From Pseudomonadota bacterium (GTDB taxonomy: Bacteria; Pseudomonadota; Gammaproteobacteria; Burkholderiales; Burkholderiaceae_C): a stretch of 64,000 bases of DNA. The position numbers were made by a program, and so were the translations under genes. The DNA is taken from positions 157,636 through 221,635 of the forward strand of contig JAKBBP010000001.1 of the NCBI GenBank assembly GCA_021808445.1, read 5' to 3'. Shown piece after piece: positions 26,429 through 36,266 of this stretch. The notes under the pieces were generated by a model. That model ran no database searches. It worked only from the letters and a program-made list of their open reading frames with translations, and was not told the DNA's origin. Positions within the stretch are counted from its first letter, which is position 1; each line of letters begins with the position of its first letter.

Positions 26429-26697
26429 GAGGAGTGTTCGACAAGAGCAGGGGCAGCGACAATCTAGCCGAAACCCCGGGGACTTGCTGATGGCCCGGCT
26501 CGCGACGGACGGGCCGCGCGCGGGAGCCTGGAAATCACGACAAAATGCAACAAGAGAAACCAGGAAAGACGTCCGGCGGCTTGTCATGAGCCTTGCATGT
26601 TGGCTGCGAACAATCGCCCCCGGCCCTCGCATGGCAGCCGCGCAGGACGCGGCGCCGTCGAGGTTCCTGCCTCGTTTCGCTTCAGGGAGCCTTCCAC

Positions 26698-28488
26698 ATG
26701 CTGCGCAAGACCTTGCTCGCCACCGCCGTGATCGCCGCCGCGATCGGGGCCGGCGCCTCCGCCTCCACGGCCAGCGCCTCGCCCTTCCATTCCGGCGACG
26801 ACCACGACCACGACCACGACCACCACCACTTCGGCCTGCGCGCCGAGGCCTACCCGACGGCCACGCCGATCAAGCACATCGTGGTGCTGTTCAACGAAAA
26901 CGTGTCCTTCGACCACTACTTCGCCACCTACCCGAAGGCGACGAATCCGGCTGGGGAGACGCCCTTCCAGGCGCGTCGCGGAACCCCCGCGGTCAACGGT
27001 CTGGATGCCGCGCTGCTCACCAACAACCCCAACGACGCCAACCCCGCCAACGGCAGCGGAGCCGCCAACCCCTTCCGGCTGGATCCCAGCCAGGCCGCGA
27101 CCGCCGACCAGAACCACGCCTACACGCCCGAGCAGTTCGCCTACGACGGCGGCAAGGCCGACTCGTTTCCCAAGTACACCGGGCGGGGCACCACCGGCGG
27201 GGTCGGCGCCTTCGGCACCAGCGGCCAGGTCATGGGCTACTACGACGGCAACACCGTGACGGCGCTGTGGAACTACGCGCAGCACTTCGCGATGAGCGAC
27301 GATGCCTACACCGACACCTACGGTCCGTCCACGCCGGGCGCGCTGGAAGTGGTGTCGGGCCAGACCGACGGCGTGACCCTGGTGAAGACGACCAAGCTGC
27401 CGTTCACGCTGGCGGCGGGCTCGTATTACATCCGCGACGGCGCGGGCGGCTACGCGCTGATCAGCGACGTCGATCCTGCCTACGACCTGTGCTCCAGCCC
27501 CAGCGACCAGATCCTCATGCAGGGCCGCAACATCGGTGACCTGCTCAACGCCCGCGACATCTCCTGGGGCGGCTTCATGGGGGGCTTCAACCTGAGCACC
27601 GTCAACGCCAACGGCACCACCGGCTGCAAGCGCAGCTCGACCTCGAGCTACACCGGCACCACCTCCGACTACATCCCGCACCACAACTGGTTCCAGTACT
27701 TTCCCTCGACGGCGAACCCGACGCACGCGCGTCCGTCATCCGTGCAGGCCATCGGCCATACGGACGAGCCGGGCACGCGCACGCCCGATCCGGCGAACCA
27801 CGAGTACGGCCTGAACGACTTTTTCGCGGCGGTCAAGGCGGGCAATTTCCCGGCCGTCAGCTTCCTCAAGGCCCCGGCCTTCGAGGACGCCCACGCCGGC
27901 TACTCCGATCCGCTGGACGAGCAGGCTTTCGTGACCAAGGTGGTGAACTTCCTCGAGCAGCAGCCCCAATGGAAGGACACCGCGGTGATCGTCACCTATG
28001 ACGATTCGGACGGCTGGTACGACCATGCCTTCGCGACGCCGACCAACCCGTCCTTCGACTCGCAGGCCGACCAGCTCGACGGTCCCGGCGCGTGCGGCAC
28101 CGGCAAGCCCATGCCGGGGCTCAAGGGCCAGCCGGTCAATGGCCGCTGCGGTCCTGGCACGCGCATTCCCTTCCTGGTCATCTCGCCCTGGGCCAAGACC
28201 AACTACGTGAGCCACCAGCGCATTTCGCTGGCCTCGGTGACCCGCTTCATCGAGGACAACTGGCTGCACGGCGAGCGCCTGGGCGGCGGCTCCTTCGACG
28301 CCACCACCGGAAGCATCATGGACATGTTCCGCTTCGCCGGCGACCACGAGGGTGACGACCATGGCTGGCAGCATGGCCACTGGCACGACCGTGGCGGTCG
28401 TCTGGGGGCTCCGCTGTTCCTGGATCCGACCACCGGTGCCGTGCTGCGCCGTGCCCCGGCCGGCAGCAACTCGCCGAGCTCCAGCTGA
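26698..28488 (+). CDS. Secreted phosphoesterase family protein (phospholipase C / AcpA-like acid phosphatase)
   Basis: Signal peptide MLRKTLLATAVIAAAIGAGASASTASA; PIKHIVVLFNENVSFDHYFATYPKATNPAGE...PHHNWFQYFPSTANPTH...VIVTYDDSDGWYDHAF...GTRIPFLVISPWAKTNYVSHQRISLASVTRFIEDNW: phosphoesterase (PLC/AcpA) family. Confidence 0.92.
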   Translation: MLRKTLLATAVIAAAIGAGASASTASASPFHSGDDHDHDHDHHHFGLRAEAYPTATPIKHIVVLFNENVSFDHYFATYPKATNPAGETPFQARRGTPAVNGLDAALLTNNPNDANPANGSGAANPFRLDPSQAATADQNHAYTPEQFAYDGGKADSFPKYTGRGTTGGVGAFGTSGQVMGYYDGNTVTALWNYAQHFAMSDDAYTDTYGPSTPGALEVVSGQTDGVTLVKTTKLPFTLAAGSYYIRDGAGGYALISDVDPAYDLCSSPSDQILMQGRNIGDLLNARDISWGGFMGGFNLSTVNANGTTGCKRSSTSSYTGTTSDYIPHHNWFQYFPSTANPTHARPSSVQAIGHTDEPGTRTPDPANHEYGLNDFFAAVKAGNFPAVSFLKAPAFEDAHAGYSDPLDEQAFVTKVVNFLEQQPQWKDTAVIVTYDDSDGWYDHAFATPTNPSFDSQADQLDGPGACGTGKPMPGLKGQPVNGRCGPGTRIPFLVISPWAKTNYVSHQRISLASVTRFIEDNWLHGERLGGGSFDATTGSIMDMFRFAGDHEGDDHGWQHGHWHDRGGRLGAPLFLDPTTGAVLRRAPAGSNSPSSS

Positions 28489-29882
28489 TGTCCCTGCGCG
28501 CCTTGCTGGCGGCGGCGACAGCCGCCTTCCTGACGGGCGCTGCCTGGGCCGCGGAGCCGCCGGGCCTTGCGCCCGCTGGCTCCGCGCCGATGCATGCCCC
28601 GGCTGCGGCGACTTCGCCGAGCCTGTCCGCATCGGTGCTGCCTGACGGCGGCAATCCGCACCCCGTGCATCTGGTGCTGCCGCCGCGCAAGCCGCTGAGC
28701 GCCGTGGCCAGACTCGGGCGTGCCCTGTTCTTCGACCCGAGGCTATCGGGCTCGGGACGCGTGTCCTGCGCCTCCTGCCACAGTCCCCGGCATGCCTACG
28801 GCCCGCCGAACGCGCTGCCGGTACAGATCGGCGGCTCGCGCATGAATCGCTTCGGCGTGCGCGCGGTGCCCTCGCTGGAATACCTGTATCGCCAGCAGAA
28901 CTTCAGCATCGGGCCCGACAACGAGGAAAACGAAACCATCACTCTGCAGCAGCTGGTCCAGCTGGGCAGGCAGTCCCGGCGCGTGCGCAAGACCGCGCAG
29001 GACACGGCGGCCACCGCCGCCAACCTGGTGCCCCAGGGAGGCCTGTTCTGGGACGGACGGGTCAATACCTTGCAGCAGCAGGCCGACGGCCCGCTGTTCA
29101 ACCCGCTGGAGATGGATGCGGGAAGCGTGGCCACGGTGGCCGCCAAGCTGCGCAGCGCGGGCTATGCCCGGCAGTTCGAGCAGTTGTTCGGCCCCGGCAT
29201 GCTGGGCAACTCGCGCTTCCTGGTCAGCGAGGCGCTGTTCGCGCTGGCCAGGTTCCAGATCGAGGACCCCAGCTTCCATCCCTTCAGCAGCAAGTACGAC
29301 GCCTGGCTGCAGGGCAAGGCGCGGTTCACCCCCTCGCAGGCCCGAGGCTACGTGGCCTTCAACGACCCCCGCAAGGGCGATTGCGCCGCGTGCCACCTCG
29401 ACCGCCCCGGCGCCGATGGCCAGCCGCCGCTGTTCACCGACACCCAGTATGAAGCGCTGGGCGTGCCGCGCAACCCGGCGATCCCGGCCAACCGCAATCC
29501 CCGCTACCACGACCTCGGCTTGTGCGGACCGTATCGCACCGACCTGGCGCGGCAGACCCAGTACTGCGGCATGTTCCTCACCCCGACGCTGCGCAACGCG
29601 GCCACGCGCCATGTGTTCTTCCACAACGGCGTCTACCACAGCCTGGCCCAGGTGCTCGACTTCTACGACTTCCGCGACACACGTCCGGCGCGCATCTATC
29701 CCGTGGTGCATGGCAGAGTCGACAAGTACGACGACCTTCCCGCGCGCTACGACCAGAACGTCGATCGCAGCGATCCTCCCTTCGATCGCAGGGCAGGGCA
29801 GGCGCCGGCGATGAGCGCGCGCGACATGCGCGACATCATCGCCTTCCTGAAAACCCTCAACGACGGCTGGCGCCCGCGCTGA
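28488..29882 (+). CDS. Di-haem cytochrome c peroxidase / MauG family protein
   Basis: LARLGRALFFDPRLSGSGRVSCASCHSPRHAYG and DCAACHLDRPGADGQPPLFTD: two CxxCH motifs; N-terminal signal peptide; ATG overlaps previous TGA. Confidence 0.92.
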   Translation: MSLRALLAAATAAFLTGAAWAAEPPGLAPAGSAPMHAPAAATSPSLSASVLPDGGNPHPVHLVLPPRKPLSAVARLGRALFFDPRLSGSGRVSCASCHSPRHAYGPPNALPVQIGGSRMNRFGVRAVPSLEYLYRQQNFSIGPDNEENETITLQQLVQLGRQSRRVRKTAQDTAATAANLVPQGGLFWDGRVNTLQQQADGPLFNPLEMDAGSVATVAAKLRSAGYARQFEQLFGPGMLGNSRFLVSEALFALARFQIEDPSFHPFSSKYDAWLQGKARFTPSQARGYVAFNDPRKGDCAACHLDRPGADGQPPLFTDTQYEALGVPRNPAIPANRNPRYHDLGLCGPYRTDLARQTQYCGMFLTPTLRNAATRHVFFHNGVYHSLAQVLDFYDFRDTRPARIYPVVHGRVDKYDDLPARYDQNVDRSDPPFDRRAGQAPAMSARDMRDIIAFLKTLNDGWRPR

Positions 29883-29938
29883 GCCCGTCGCGGGCCCGGA
29901 GCCTGCCCGGAGCCTGCCCGGAGCGAGGGCGCGCCCGC

Positions 29939-31786
29939 TCAGTCCTCCAGCTGCGACAGGTCCCGCACCGCGCCCTTGTCGGCGCTCATGGCCAGCTTCG
30001 CGTAGGCCCTGAGGGCCGCCGAGACACGGCGCTGGCGCGGCTGCGCCGGCTTCCAGCCCCTGGCGTCCTGTTCCGCGCGGCGACGCTGCAACTCGGCCTC
30101 GTCGACCAGCACGTCGATGCCGCGGCGGGGAATGTCGATGCGGATGCGGTCGCCGTCGCGCACCAGCCCGATGGCTCCTCCCGCAGCGGCCTCGGGGGAG
30201 ACATGGCCGATGGACAGCCCCGCGGTCCCTCCCGAGAAGCGTCCGTCGGTGACCAGCGCGCATTGCTTGCCCAGGCCCTTGGACTTCAGGTAGGAGGTGG
30301 GGTAGAGCATTTCCTGCATTCCCGGGCCGCCGCGCGGGCCTTCGTAGCGAATCACCACCACGTCGCCGGGCTGTACCTCGTCGCCCAGGATGCCCTTCAC
30401 CGCGGCATCCTGGCTTTCGTACACGCGTGCCTTGCCCTCGAAGGTGTACAGGGCCTCGTCCACGCCCGCGGTCTTGACCACGCAGCCATCGGCGGCGATG
30501 TTGCCGTACAGCACGGCCAGGCCCCCTTCCTTGTTGTAGGCGTGCTCGATGCTGCGGATGCAGCCCTGCCGGCGGTCCAGGTCCAGGTTTTCCCAGCGAG
30601 TGTCCTGGCTGAAGGCCACCTGCGTGGGAATGCCCGCCGGGCCGGCGCGGTAGAAGGTGCGGATGGCCTCGTCGGCCGTGGCCAGCACGTCATAGCGCGC
30701 CAGCGCCTCGCCCAGGGTGCGCGAATGCACGGTCGGCACGCTGGTGTCGAGCAGCCCGCCGCGGGCGAGTTCCCCGAGGATGCCCATGATGCCCCCCGCG
30801 CGGTGCACATCCTCCACGTGGTAATGGCTGGAGGGAGCCACCTTGCACAGGTTGGGCACGCGGCGCGAGAGCTGGTCGATGTCGGACATGCCGAAGTCCA
30901 GCTCGGCCTCCTGCGCCGCGGCCAGCAGGTGCAGGATGGTGTTGGTGGAGCCACCCATCGCGATGTCCAGGGTCATCGCGTTGGAGAAGGCGGCGTGGCT
31001 GGCGATGTTGCGGGGCAGCACCGAGGCATCGTCCTGTTCGTAGTAGCGCCTGCACAGCTCCACCACCAGGCGTCCGGCGCCCAGGAACAGCTCCTGGCGG
31101 TCGGCGTGCGTGGCCACCACGGTGCCGTTGCCGGGCAGGGCCAGGCCGAGGGCCTCGGTCAGGCAGTTCATCGAGTTGGCGGTGAACATGCCCGAGCAGG
31201 ACCCGCAGGTCGGGCAGGCCGAGCGTTCGACGTCCGCGACCTCGGCGTCCGAGACCTTCGGATCGGCGGCCATCACCATGGCGTCGATGAGGTCGATCTT
31301 CTTCAACTTGGCGGTGCCGGCCAGGCGCGTGGTGCCGGCCTCCATCGGTCCGCCGGAGACGAACACCACCGGGATGTTCAGGCGCATGGCGGCCATCAGC
31401 ATTCCGGGGGTGATCTTGTCGCAGTTGGAGATGCACACCAGCGCGTCGGCGCAATGGGCATTGACCATGTACTCGACGGAGTCGGCGATGATGTCGCGGC
31501 TGGGCAGCGAATACAGCATGCCGTCGTGTCCCATGGCGATGCCGTCGTCCACCGCGATGGTGTTGAATTCCTTGGCCACTCCGCCGGCGGCCTCGATCTC
31601 GCGCGCCACCAGCTGGCCCAGATCCTTCAGGTGCACATGCCCCGGAACGAACTGGGTGAAGGAATTCGCCACGGCGATGATCGGCTTGCTGAAGTCGCCA
31701 TCCTTCATGCCGGTCGCGCGCCACAGCGCGCGCGCTCCCGCCATGTTGCGCCCGGCGGTGGAAGTCTTGGAACGATAGGCTGGCAT
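29939..31786 (-). CDS. ilvD: Dihydroxy-acid dehydratase
   Basis: [139 protein letters not shown]. Confidence 0.98.
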   Translation of the reverse strand: MPAYRSKTSTAGRNMAGARALWRATGMKDGDFSKPIIAVANSFTQFVPGHVHLKDLGQLVAREIEAAGGVAKEFNTIAVDDGIAMGHDGMLYSLPSRDIIADSVEYMVNAHCADALVCISNCDKITPGMLMAAMRLNIPVVFVSGGPMEAGTTRLAGTAKLKKIDLIDAMVMAADPKVSDAEVADVERSACPTCGSCSGMFTANSMNCLTEALGLALPGNGTVVATHADRQELFLGAGRLVVELCRRYYEQDDASVLPRNIASHAAFSNAMTLDIAMGGSTNTILHLLAAAQEAELDFGMSDIDQLSRRVPNLCKVAPSSHYHVEDVHRAGGIMGILGELARGGLLDTSVPTVHSRTLGEALARYDVLATADEAIRTFYRAGPAGIPTQVAFSQDTRWENLDLDRRQGCIRSIEHAYNKEGGLAVLYGNIAADGCVVKTAGVDEALYTFEGKARVYESQDAAVKGILGDEVQPGDVVVIRYEGPRGGPGMQEMLYPTSYLKSKGLGKQCALVTDGRFSGGTAGLSIGHVSPEAAAGGAIGLVRDGDRIRIDIPRRGIDVLVDEAELQRRRAEQDARGWKPAQPRQRRVSAALRAYAKLAMSADKGAVRDLSQLED

Positions 31787-31903
31787 GACTGCTCCTGGGG
31801 AAAAAGGGGGGCTCCGGCGGGAATCTACGCCAGTTCGAGCTGGGAGTGAAATCTATAATTCAGAGGGTATTGAGTCGTAAAAGCTATCACACATGGACAC
31901 CCC

Positions 31904-32797
31904 ATGGACACCCGTCAGCTCCGGCATTTCCTGACCGTGGCCGAGACCCTGCATTTCGGTCGCGCCGCGCAGCGCCTGCGCATGACCCAGCCGCCGCTGA
32001 GCCAGTCCATCCGGGCGCTCGAGCGCGAGCTGGGTGCCGAGCTGTTCGTGCGCACACGGCGCAGCGTGGCGCTCAGCGCCTTCGGGGAACAGTGGCTGCC
32101 CCATGTGCGCGCGCTGCTGCAAGGGCACGAGGCCCTGGGCGCCACCGCCCGGCGCCTGCTGGGCGGGGACCTCGGCCGGCTCGAGATCTCCTTTGTCAGC
32201 ACCGCGGACTACAGCATCCTGCCCGAGCTGGTGCGGCGATTCCGCGAACGCCATCCGCAGGTGGAGCTGTCGCTCACCGAAGCGACCAGCGACGTGCAGA
32301 TCGCCTCCCTGCTGGAGGGGCGCACGCATGTGGGCATCATCCTGCCCGACGGTCAGGAATCCCTGCCGGAGCCGCTGCGCTACCGAAGGCTGGCATCCGA
32401 GCCCCTGGTGGCCGCGGTTCCCGAAAGCTGGGTGGAGCAGCGCCGCATCCTGCCCACGCGCGGGCGGCTTGCGCGATCCGCCGTGGTCGCCTCGCCCCTG
32501 GTGCTGTTCCCGCGCCATGTGGCGCCGCTGTTCTACGACAAGGTGGTGGGCTACTGCTCGGCCGCGGGCGGGCAGGTCGCCATCGTCCAGCACGCGATCC
32601 AGATGCAGACCATCGTCAGCCTGGTCTCGGCCGGCATGGGCATCGCCCTCGTGCCGGCCTCGCTGCGAAGGCTGGCACGGTCGGGCGTGCGCTATCTGGA
32701 CCTGCAGGACTCGCCCAGCCTGGAGATGGGCATGGTCTGGCGCGGCGACCGCATGAGCCCCGTGCTGGACAATTTCCTGCGCATGGCAGGCGCCTGA
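31904..32797 (+). CDS. LysR-family transcriptional regulator (divergent to ilvD)
   Basis: MDTRQLRHFLTVAETLHFGRAAQRLRMTQPPLSQSIRALERELGAELFVRTRRSVALSAFG: LysR HTH. Confidence 0.96.
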   Translation: MDTRQLRHFLTVAETLHFGRAAQRLRMTQPPLSQSIRALERELGAELFVRTRRSVALSAFGEQWLPHVRALLQGHEALGATARRLLGGDLGRLEISFVSTADYSILPELVRRFRERHPQVELSLTEATSDVQIASLLEGRTHVGIILPDGQESLPEPLRYRRLASEPLVAAVPESWVEQRRILPTRGRLARSAVVASPLVLFPRHVAPLFYDKVVGYCSAAGGQVAIVQHAIQMQTIVSLVSAGMGIALVPASLRRLARSGVRYLDLQDSPSLEMGMVWRGDRMSPVLDNFLRMAGA

Positions 32798-32804
32798 GGC
32801 CGGG

Positions 32805-33656
32805 TCAGGCCTGCGGGGCCGATGCGCCGGCCCGAGCCGTGGGTTCGACGAGGAAGGCATCCAGCTCGGCGAGGAAGGCCTGCGGAGCCTGCAATTGCGG
32901 CACGTGGGCGCAGCCCTCGAGCACACGCAGCCTCGCGTCGGGCAGCAGCCCCGCGAGTTCGCGCGCCATGCGCGGCGGCGTCGCCTCATCGTGTTCTCCC
33001 ACCAGCACCAGCGTGGGCAGGTTCAGGCCTGCGGCGCCCTCGCGCAGGTCCAGCGTCGACAGCGCGGCGCAGGCGTCCTGGAAGGTCTGCGCCGCAGTGG
33101 CCAGGAAGCGCTGCTTGCAGCGCTCGATGAGATCGGGGTTGCGCGCCTGGAAATCCGGCGCGAACAGCCGGCGCATGGCCACGTCGGCCACGGCCTGCAG
33201 GCCCGAGGCGCCGGCGGCGCGCGCCATGCCCACGAAGGCGGCCCTGCCGGGCTCATCGAAGGCGGCACCGCAATCGGCCAGCACCAGGCTGCGCACCTGA
33301 TCGGGATGCCGGATCGCCGCGAGCAAGGCGACGAATCCGCCATAGCCATTGCCCAGCAGGGTCGGGCGCTCCTCTCCCAGGGCCAGGCGAAGCCCGGTCG
33401 CGACACGGTCAGCCACGGCATGCAGGCCTCCCGGCGCCGGATCGGAGGCGCCGAAGCCGGGTAGATCGGCCAGCATCACGCGGAAGCGGCGCGCCAGGGC
33501 CGGCACCACGCGCTCGAAGCTGGCGCGATCGGCCAGCAGTGAATGCAGCAGGACCAGCGGCGGGCCGTCTCCGCAAGCGTGCAGGCAAAGGGCGGAGCCT
33601 TCGGTACCGAATCGTTGCGTCTGCAGCGTGCAGCCGCCAAGGCTGATAGAGGACAT
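32805..33656 (-). CDS. Alpha/beta-fold hydrolase
   Basis: MSSISLGGCTLQTQRFGTEGSALCLHACGDGPPLVLLHSLLADRASFERVVPALARRFRVMLADLPGFGASDPAPGG...TLLGNGYGGFVALLAAIRHPDQVRSLVLAD; note GNGYGG at the nucleophile elbow. Confidence 0.9.
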   Translation of the reverse strand: MSSISLGGCTLQTQRFGTEGSALCLHACGDGPPLVLLHSLLADRASFERVVPALARRFRVMLADLPGFGASDPAPGGLHAVADRVATGLRLALGEERPTLLGNGYGGFVALLAAIRHPDQVRSLVLADCGAAFDEPGRAAFVGMARAAGASGLQAVADVAMRRLFAPDFQARNPDLIERCKQRFLATAAQTFQDACAALSTLDLREGAAGLNLPTLVLVGEHDEATPPRMARELAGLLPDARLRVLEGCAHVPQLQAPQAFLAELDAFLVEPTARAGASAPQA

Positions 33657-33711
33657 CGCGTGGGCCTTTCGCAAATTCTCGAACGAGCCCCCCGGGCTCA
33701 TGCGGACCGTC

Positions 33712-35247
33712 TCAGTTCAGGCGCGGCTGGCTGGCGGTATCGCGGTACCAGTCGAAGGGGGCATCACTCATGCGCAGCATCACGCTCTTGGTCTCGAAAT
33801 GCTGATCGAAGGATTCGGTGCCGCATTCACGGCCGATGCCCGAGTCCTTCACGCCGCCCCACGGCGAGGCCGGGTCGAGACGATGGTGGTCGTTGATCCA
33901 GACGATGCCGCAGTGCAGGCGTGCCGCCACCCGATGCGCACGCACCACGTCGCGCGTGCGCACGGCGCCGGCCAGGCCGAAGGCCGAGTCGTTGGCCATG
34001 CGCAGTCCCTCCTCCTCGGTCTCGAAGCGGCTGACCGACACAAAGGGGCCGAAGACCTCCTCCTGGAAGATGCGCATCGACGGAGTCACGTCCGCGAACA
34101 CCGTGGGCTCGACAAAAAAGCCCCCGGCAAGCGCAGGGTCGGGGGGCACGCGCCCGCCGGCGACCAGGCGTGCGCCATCCTCCTCCAGGCCGATGCGGAT
34201 GTAGCGCAGCACGCGCTCCTGCTGGCGCCTGGAGATGACGGGGCCGAGCTGCACCGAGGGGTCGGCCGGATTGCCGATGCGGATGCTGCGCGCCTTCGCC
34301 GCCAGGCGTTCGACGAATTCATCGTACACACGGGCTTGCACGATCTGCCGGCTGCCGCAGATGCAGGTCTGGCCGGCGCCGATGAAGGCGCCGAAAGCCG
34401 CGTAGTTGACCGCCTGCTCGATGTCGAAGTCCTCGAACACGAGCACCGGGGTCTTGCCACCAAGCTCGAGGGTCTGGTGCGCGAAATTGCGTCCGGCCGC
34501 CGCGCCGGTGAGACGCCCGGCCTCGGTGCCGCCGGTCAGCACCCACTTGGCCAGTCCCGGATGCTCGGACAGCGCCTTGCCCGTGGTCGGCCCCAGGCCC
34601 GTCACCACGTTGAAGACTCCCGGCGGCAGGCCGGCCTCCACGAACAGCTGGGCCAGGCGCAACGTGGTCAGCGGCGTGTACTCGGAGGGTTTGACCACCG
34701 TGGTGCAGCCCGAGGCCAGGGTCGGCGCGAGGCTCTTGATCATGATCATCAAGGGGTGGTTGAAGGGCGTCGAGTTGCCCACCACGCCGATGGGTGTGCG
34801 AATGGTGTAGTTCAGGTACTCGCCGTCCACCGGGATCACCGCATCGCGGCGCGCGATCGCCAGGCCCGCGTTGTAGCGCAGGAAATCGGGCAGGCGGGAG
34901 ATCTGCGCGCGGGTCTCGTTGACCGAGCGCCCGTTGTTCTGGGTCTCCAGCTGGTACATCTCGTCCAGGTTGGCCTCGAACACGTCGGCGAGCTTGTTGA
35001 TCAGCTTGGCGCGTGTGCGGTTGGACATGCCGCTCCACTCGCGGCTGGCGAAGGCCGCCGCCGCGCTGCTCACCGCGCGGTCGACGTCGGAGTCGTCGGC
35101 GTGGGCGATGCGCGCGATCACCTGGCCCGTGGCGGGGTTGAGCACGTCGAGCAGCTCGGGCCGCGAGGCCGGCGTCTGGCGACCGTCGATGAACAGTCCG
35201 TGCACCGGAATCGTGCTGGTGGAGGAGGGGGCGGAAACGCTGGCCAT
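33712..35247 (-). CDS. NAD(P)-dependent aldehyde dehydrogenase
   Basis: GVVGNSTPFNHPLMIMIKSLAPTLASGCTTVVKPSEYTPLTTLRLAQLFVEAGLPPGVFNVVTG...QTLELGGKTPVLVFEDFDIEQAVNYAAFGAFIGAGQTCICGSR...EEVFGPFVSV. Confidence 0.95.
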   Translation of the reverse strand: MASVSAPSSTSTIPVHGLFIDGRQTPASRPELLDVLNPATGQVIARIAHADDSDVDRAVSSAAAAFASREWSGMSNRTRAKLINKLADVFEANLDEMYQLETQNNGRSVNETRAQISRLPDFLRYNAGLAIARRDAVIPVDGEYLNYTIRTPIGVVGNSTPFNHPLMIMIKSLAPTLASGCTTVVKPSEYTPLTTLRLAQLFVEAGLPPGVFNVVTGLGPTTGKALSEHPGLAKWVLTGGTEAGRLTGAAAGRNFAHQTLELGGKTPVLVFEDFDIEQAVNYAAFGAFIGAGQTCICGSRQIVQARVYDEFVERLAAKARSIRIGNPADPSVQLGPVISRRQQERVLRYIRIGLEEDGARLVAGGRVPPDPALAGGFFVEPTVFADVTPSMRIFQEEVFGPFVSVSRFETEEEGLRMANDSAFGLAGAVRTRDVVRAHRVAARLHCGIVWINDHHRLDPASPWGGVKDSGIGRECGTESFDQHFETKSVMLRMSDAPFDWYRDTASQPRLN

Positions 35248-35318
35248 GGGGTTGGGCTCCTTGGAATGGGTCGCCGGACGGCGGCGGGCAATCGGTGTCG
35301 AAGGGAGGGGCTTTGGGC

Positions 35319-36005
35319 TCAGGGGGCGATCACCGCATGGGTCATCGCCCGCAGCACGCGCTTGCCGGCGCTTTGAACGTGGCGCGCGCTGATGCGCTGC
35401 GCCACGGAGGTCTGCCGTGCCTGCAGCGCGTCGATCAATGCGTTGTGTTCGTCGATCACCGCCTGCGGGTTGCCCCGCTTGAGGCTGTTGACGCTGAGTT
35501 GCACTGCTCGCTCCATCTGGTCCATCAAGTCGAAAAGATGGTCCCGCATGCGGGCATTGCCCGAGATGGCGGCCAGTTCACGATGGAAGCTGCGGTTGTA
35601 GGCCACGAAGCCGCCCTCCCAGGCCTCGGGTTCGAAACGGCGAAACCGCTCCAGCGAGGCCAGTTGCTCGTCGCTGGCGCGGCGCGTGATGCGCTCGATG
35701 CAAGCGCGCTCGAGGACCTCGCGCAGCTGGAACATGTCCTGCACGTCGTTGAGGGAAACCGAGGCCACGCGATAGCCCTGGCGAGGCAGGGTGATCACCA
35801 GGTTCTCGCGCTCCAGGCGCATCAGGGCGTCGCGCACCGGCGACTTGCTGACTCCGAAGCGCTCGGCGAGCTCGCTCTCGCGGATTTCCGTGCCCGGCCC
35901 CAGGCGGCAGCTGATCAGGTCGGCGCGCAACTGCTCGTACACCTTCTCCCGCAGCAGCTTGGCGCTGGCGGACTCGGGGGCTCGCGGATCCAGGATCTGG
36001 CTCAT
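35319..36005 (-). CDS. GntR-family (FCD/FadR subfamily) transcriptional regulator
   Basis: MSQILDPRAPESASAKLLREKVYEQLRADLISCRLGPGTEIRESELAERFGVSKSPVRDALMRLERENLVITLPRQGYRVASVSLNDVQDMFQLREVLERACIE. Confidence 0.93.
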   Translation of the reverse strand: MSQILDPRAPESASAKLLREKVYEQLRADLISCRLGPGTEIRESELAERFGVSKSPVRDALMRLERENLVITLPRQGYRVASVSLNDVQDMFQLREVLERACIERITRRASDEQLASLERFRRFEPEAWEGGFVAYNRSFHRELAAISGNARMRDHLFDLMDQMERAVQLSVNSLKRGNPQAVIDEHNALIDALQARQTSVAQRISARHVQSAGKRVLRAMTHAVIAP

Positions 36006-36042
36006 GGCGAGAAGAATATCACCGCACATTCTTTTGCACAAT

Positions 36043-36219
36043 CGTGATACATCACAAGTCAGGCGGCTTCATGATGCGAATCTGGATGCGAATCGAGAAA
36101 AGCAAGAAAAAACAAGGAGTTGGAAGGGCTCTGACGTGGCGATGCCTCTGTGGGAGGGCGTCGATGGCCGGTTTTTGGGGAAAAACAGGTTTGACTTTCT
36201 CTAGTTCGTGATACATCAT
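36043..36219. promoter_or_regulatory. Two copies of cGTGATACATCA(C/T) (36044-36055 and 36208-36219) in the gntR/liv divergent promoter
   Basis: CGTGATACATCA occurs twice exactly; the first copy is an inverted repeat GTGAT-AC-ATCAC. Candidate operator for the adjacent GntR-type regulator. Confidence 0.55.
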
Positions 36220-36266
36220 CTGCCACACAATTCGCAGGTCAACATGGACCGCAAGAGGAGACAAGC

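Noticed and set aside
26560-26610. CTTGTCATGAGCCTTGCAT resembling a PhoB box upstream of the phosphoesterase
   Set aside because: Too many mismatches to the 18-bp consensus; tempting only because the gene is a phosphatase family member.
29890-29935. Short duplicated CCGGAGCCTGC between the peroxidase and ilvD stops, and duplicated CCGGGAAG near 47600
   Set aside because: Minor local duplications in GC-rich intergenic DNA; no array, no evidence of function.
31830-31903. Possible LysR T-N11-A box and TATAAT in the ilvD/lysR gap
   Set aside because: AT content and partial symmetry are present, but no convincing dyad; not enough to call a site.
36005-36041. Longer TTG start for the GntR regulator (36041)
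   Set aside because: It would abut the operator-like palindrome and adds MCKRMCGDILLA with no family support; ATG at 36005 fits the family better.
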